This document shows, in pieces, positions 6,258 through 7,871 of a stretch of 7,871 bases of DNA. The stretch is taken from the NCBI GenBank assembly GCA_937876095.1, contig CALFIE010000068.1, positions 1 through 7,871 of the forward strand. Reading direction: 5' to 3'. Every line of letters starts with the position of its first letter. The first letter of the stretch is position 1. The translations under genes were made by a program, and so were the position numbers. The notes below the pieces were generated by a model. That model had not been told where the DNA came from and did not search any database. It saw only the letters and a list, made by a program, of their open reading frames with translations. This DNA is from an uncultured Flavobacteriales bacterium (GTDB lineage Bacteria; Bacteroidota; Bacteroidia; Flavobacteriales; Weeksellaceae).

Positions 6258-7175
6258 TTAATGGTTACAAGTTGTACAAATCCACGAAGAACCATTCCAT
6301 TGATATGTGCCTTCTTGTAATTTACTAATATCATTAAAAAATGTAAGAATTGAATGATCTGTACTAGATCCAGTATTTGTATACGTGTCTTTATCACTCA
6401 TTCCTTGCTCTTGTTCATTGGCAAGCCAACCCATCCCTTTAATATTATCATCGCCTTCGTGGATAAATTGTTGGGTTTTGATATTGGGATCAACTTTTAA
6501 ACTACCTGCTTGGAACGGATCAAAGTCTGCAACTAAAGTAATTTTTATTTGCTTTTGCTGTTCTTTTGGGAGAGTAGAAATATATTCTTTAAGAGCTTTT
6601 ACATATCCTTTACCATAGGCTCCTCCCATACTATGAGTGATAATTTTTATAGTTTCTACAATAGCACCGGTAGTTTCATCTCTTGCCAAATTTTTAATAA
6701 TTTCGGCAGCATCTTTTTTACCTTGGTCAAAACCAGAATTGATTCTATTCGTAGCCGAAGTATTTACATTACTGGTTGCAAAAAAAGTATTTGACCATCC
6801 TCCCATTGCTCCATCAACATATTTACGGTTATAATCTCCTAACTGCCTGCTTACAGAAACATCAAATCTATCATACATCGGCATTGGTTGTCCTCCTGCA
6901 ACCGTCATATATCCTCTAAATCTTCCCTGCCAATATTCAGGCGAACCTCCTGAACCTCCGTGTTGCCCATTAATAAATATAACGAGATTTCCATCAGGGT
7001 CAATTGCATTAACAGGTGTGTTGTTTGCATAACTGTATGGTGATTTGCTTAAATACAATTCTCCTTTTCCGTCCATTGTTCCCCATCTACCAATATCCGG
7101 CATATACATTCTCGCTCCATAATCATACATTCCACTTTCCTGAAGCTCCTTACCGTTGTACTTGTAATTGTACAA
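6258..7175 (-). CDS. Orphan RHS C-terminal tip with lipase-like (alpha/beta hydrolase) toxin domain
   Basis: The 305-aa frame opens directly at the end of an RHS core: YKYNGKELQE (4-13), YDYGARMYMPDIGRW (17-31) and the conserved DPDG (59-62). The long YD-repeat shell that should precede it is absent. After DPDG comes a variable toxin region. VIFINGQHGG (65-74) resembles the first strand and oxyanion turn of alpha/beta hydrolases. ITHSMGG (179-185) is a nucleophile elbow with Ser182, Asp217 or Asp219 in VADFDP may be the acid, and His284 in STDHS may complete the triad. A phospholipase/lipase-type effector is therefore likely. Translation begins only at a TTG, and an in-frame TGA lies two codons upstream, so the tip is probably silent unless joined to a full RHS gene. 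A Cys pair (300, 303) closes the protein. The next gene is the immunity candidate. Confidence 0.8.
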   Translation of the reverse strand: MYNYKYNGKELQESGMYDYGARMYMPDIGRWGTMDGKGELYLSKSPYSYANNTPVNAIDPDGNLVIFINGQHGGSGGSPEYWQGRFRGYMTVAGGQPMPMYDRFDVSVSRQLGDYNRKYVDGAMGGWSNTFFATSNVNTSATNRINSGFDQGKKDAAEIIKNLARDETTGAIVETIKIITHSMGGAYGKGYVKALKEYISTLPKEQQKQIKITLVADFDPFQAGSLKVDPNIKTQQFIHEGDDNIKGMGWLANEQEQGMSDKDTYTNTGSSTDHSILTFFNDISKLQEGTYQWNGSSWICTTCNH

Positions 7176-7384
7176 TCCCGCTCACATTTTCCAAAGCTTC
7201 CTACTCAACTTTTCCTCGCGCGAGTCTTTACTCTATGAACTTCTACGCTTGCTCGCTTTACCAAAAGTAAAGATTTTCAGTTGAAAAATAAAACGGTTTT
7301 CCGTTTTTATGTGTAGATTTTTTTCACAATATTTTTTATTTCAATTGAAAAAATAAGTTCAACTTTTCCAAAAATTTCTATCGT
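7176..7384. other. Non-coding junction between RHS tip and repeat copy 2
   Basis: No gene is seen. On the minus strand the DNA just before the tip reads ENVSG in the neighbouring frame and then LYNYKYNG in the tip frame, as if a one-base shift and stops had broken an RHS core end. Further upstream all frames close quickly and no RHS shell is recognisable. The stretch holds a 10-bp palindrome CTCGCGCGAG (7215-7224), a stem-loop CTTTAC-caaaa-GTAAAG (7256-7272) and a terminator-like hairpin at 7290-7307. Confidence 0.55.
7290..7307. terminator. Terminator-like hairpin upstream of the RHS tip
   Basis: AAAACGG (7290-7296) pairs with CCGTTTT (7301-7307) across a TTTT loop, with T-rich DNA beyond the stem on both strands. 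On the minus strand it would block transcription entering the RHS tip from the right, consistent with a silent orphan tip. The stem is short and no gene ends immediately before it. Confidence 0.4.
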
Positions 7385-7416
7385 AAACTTTCCGCTGTCG
7401 CTGTTGTCGCAAAATG

Positions 7417-7472
7417 TTAAAATGTGGGTAAAATAGCGGTGGGATTCAGCGCCGGCTTTATCCACATTTTAA
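7417..7472. other. Stem-loop in repeat copy 2
   Basis: TTAAAATGTGGGTAAA (7417-7432) pairs with TTTATCCACATTTTAA (7457-7472). All 16 positions are complementary except one G-T. It is the counterpart of 509-563, with a different loop sequence. Confidence 0.65.
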
Positions 7473-7660
7473 TATTTTCGTTGTATTTATCGGCTAAATT
7501 TCAATCGAAGGACTTTCGTAGCGTTGGCGCATTTTTTCCTTATTCAGGGCGGGAAGCGTTGGCAAAAAAGTCTTTTTCTGTGGCTGGGAAGATTCGGGGA
7601 AGCGGTGGCTAAAAGCGATGGCGCAAAAAGGGCTTTGCCCGTTTGCTAGGAAAGCATTTT

Positions 7661-7771
7661 ACATAATCCCAAATTATAGGCAAAAATGCGGTTGGCTTGC
7701 CTGTAACGAAGCTTCAGCGGAGTGGAAGGCAACGGTTTGCGTGGGCAATTTGCGTATAATTTTGATTATGT
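7661..7771. other. Long imperfect hairpin in repeat copy 2
   Basis: This is identical to the structure at 760-870: outer arms 7661-7678 and 7755-7771, inner stem TTGCCT 7697-7702 with AGGCAA 7727-7732, and apical GAAGCTTC at 7708-7715. Its perfect conservation against a diverged left half marks it as part of the recently homogenised or constrained section. Confidence 0.6.
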
Positions 7772-7871
7772 AATTTGCTGTGGCATAAAGCGAAGGGCAG
7801 GTTTTGGCAAAGCTTCGGAGGAAAATGTCTTTTTTATTCGGAGGGCGGGATATTTAATTCAAAATGCAAGC

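Larger units (their letters stand above)
7385..7871. repeat. Large structured direct repeat, copy 2 (cut by window end)
   Basis: This is the same-orientation counterpart of 481-970. The left part (to 7647) is diverged from copy 1, and 7648-7871 is identical to 747-970. It carries GCG(T/G/A)TGGC boxes at 7521-7528, 7556-7563, 7602-7609 and 7615-7622. At 7621-7645 a compact hairpin (GGGC-ttt-GCCC core) replaces the T/A-run of copy 1. Identity still holds at the last base, so the repeat may continue beyond the window and may be followed by another recombinase-like gene. Confidence 0.9.

Noticed and set aside
7016..7270. Plus-strand open frame opposite the RHS tip
   Set aside because: It is the antisense shadow of a well-supported RHS core and runs into non-coding junction DNA.

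Overview
The window most likely comes from a Bacteroidota chromosome, probably a Weeksellaceae/Flavobacteriia organism of the Chryseobacterium-Elizabethkingia-Riemerella type. The evidence is the low GC content, Bacteroidota-style promoter candidates (TAnnTTTG-like) with no clear Shine-Dalgarno sequences, and an RHS core tail (YKYNGKELQE...YDYGARMYMPD.GRW...DPDG) typical of these bacteria. The genus call is inference.

Layout: (1) 1-480 is non-coding, starting with three 56-57 bp tandem hairpin-forming units and followed by AT-rich DNA with several small hairpins. (2) 481-970 is copy 1 of a large structured repeat. (3) 980-5550 is a compact mobile-element module. On the minus strand it carries a 753-aa CHC2/Toprim primase fused to a P-loop ATPase, then an intact tyrosine recombinase, then an overlapping second recombinase that has lost key catalytic residues. 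A small XRE-family repressor is transcribed divergently. (4) 5584-7175 is an RHS C-terminal toxin tip with a lipase-like catalytic elbow, followed by a membrane-anchored candidate immunity gene, both on the minus strand. They converge on the XRE gene at a shared bidirectional terminator. (5) 7176-7384 is non-coding junction DNA. (6) From about 7385 to the window end is copy 2 of the structured repeat. Its last 224 bp are identical to copy 1 and run to the last base of the window.

Working model (inference): primase-ATPase, paired recombinases and XRE switch form a small element that can excise or integrate and perhaps replicate as an episome. It has no visible relaxase or conjugation gene. The element and a toxin/immunity cassette are both enclosed by direct copies of a hairpin-rich non-coding repeat. 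Each repeat contains a ~111 bp imperfect hairpin that could act as a folded recombination substrate or a structured RNA. The most interesting points are the identical repeats around a 6.9 kb unit, the intact/degenerate recombinase pair, the GCGTTCG cluster between primase and recombinase, and the orphan RHS lipase-like toxin with its immunity candidate.
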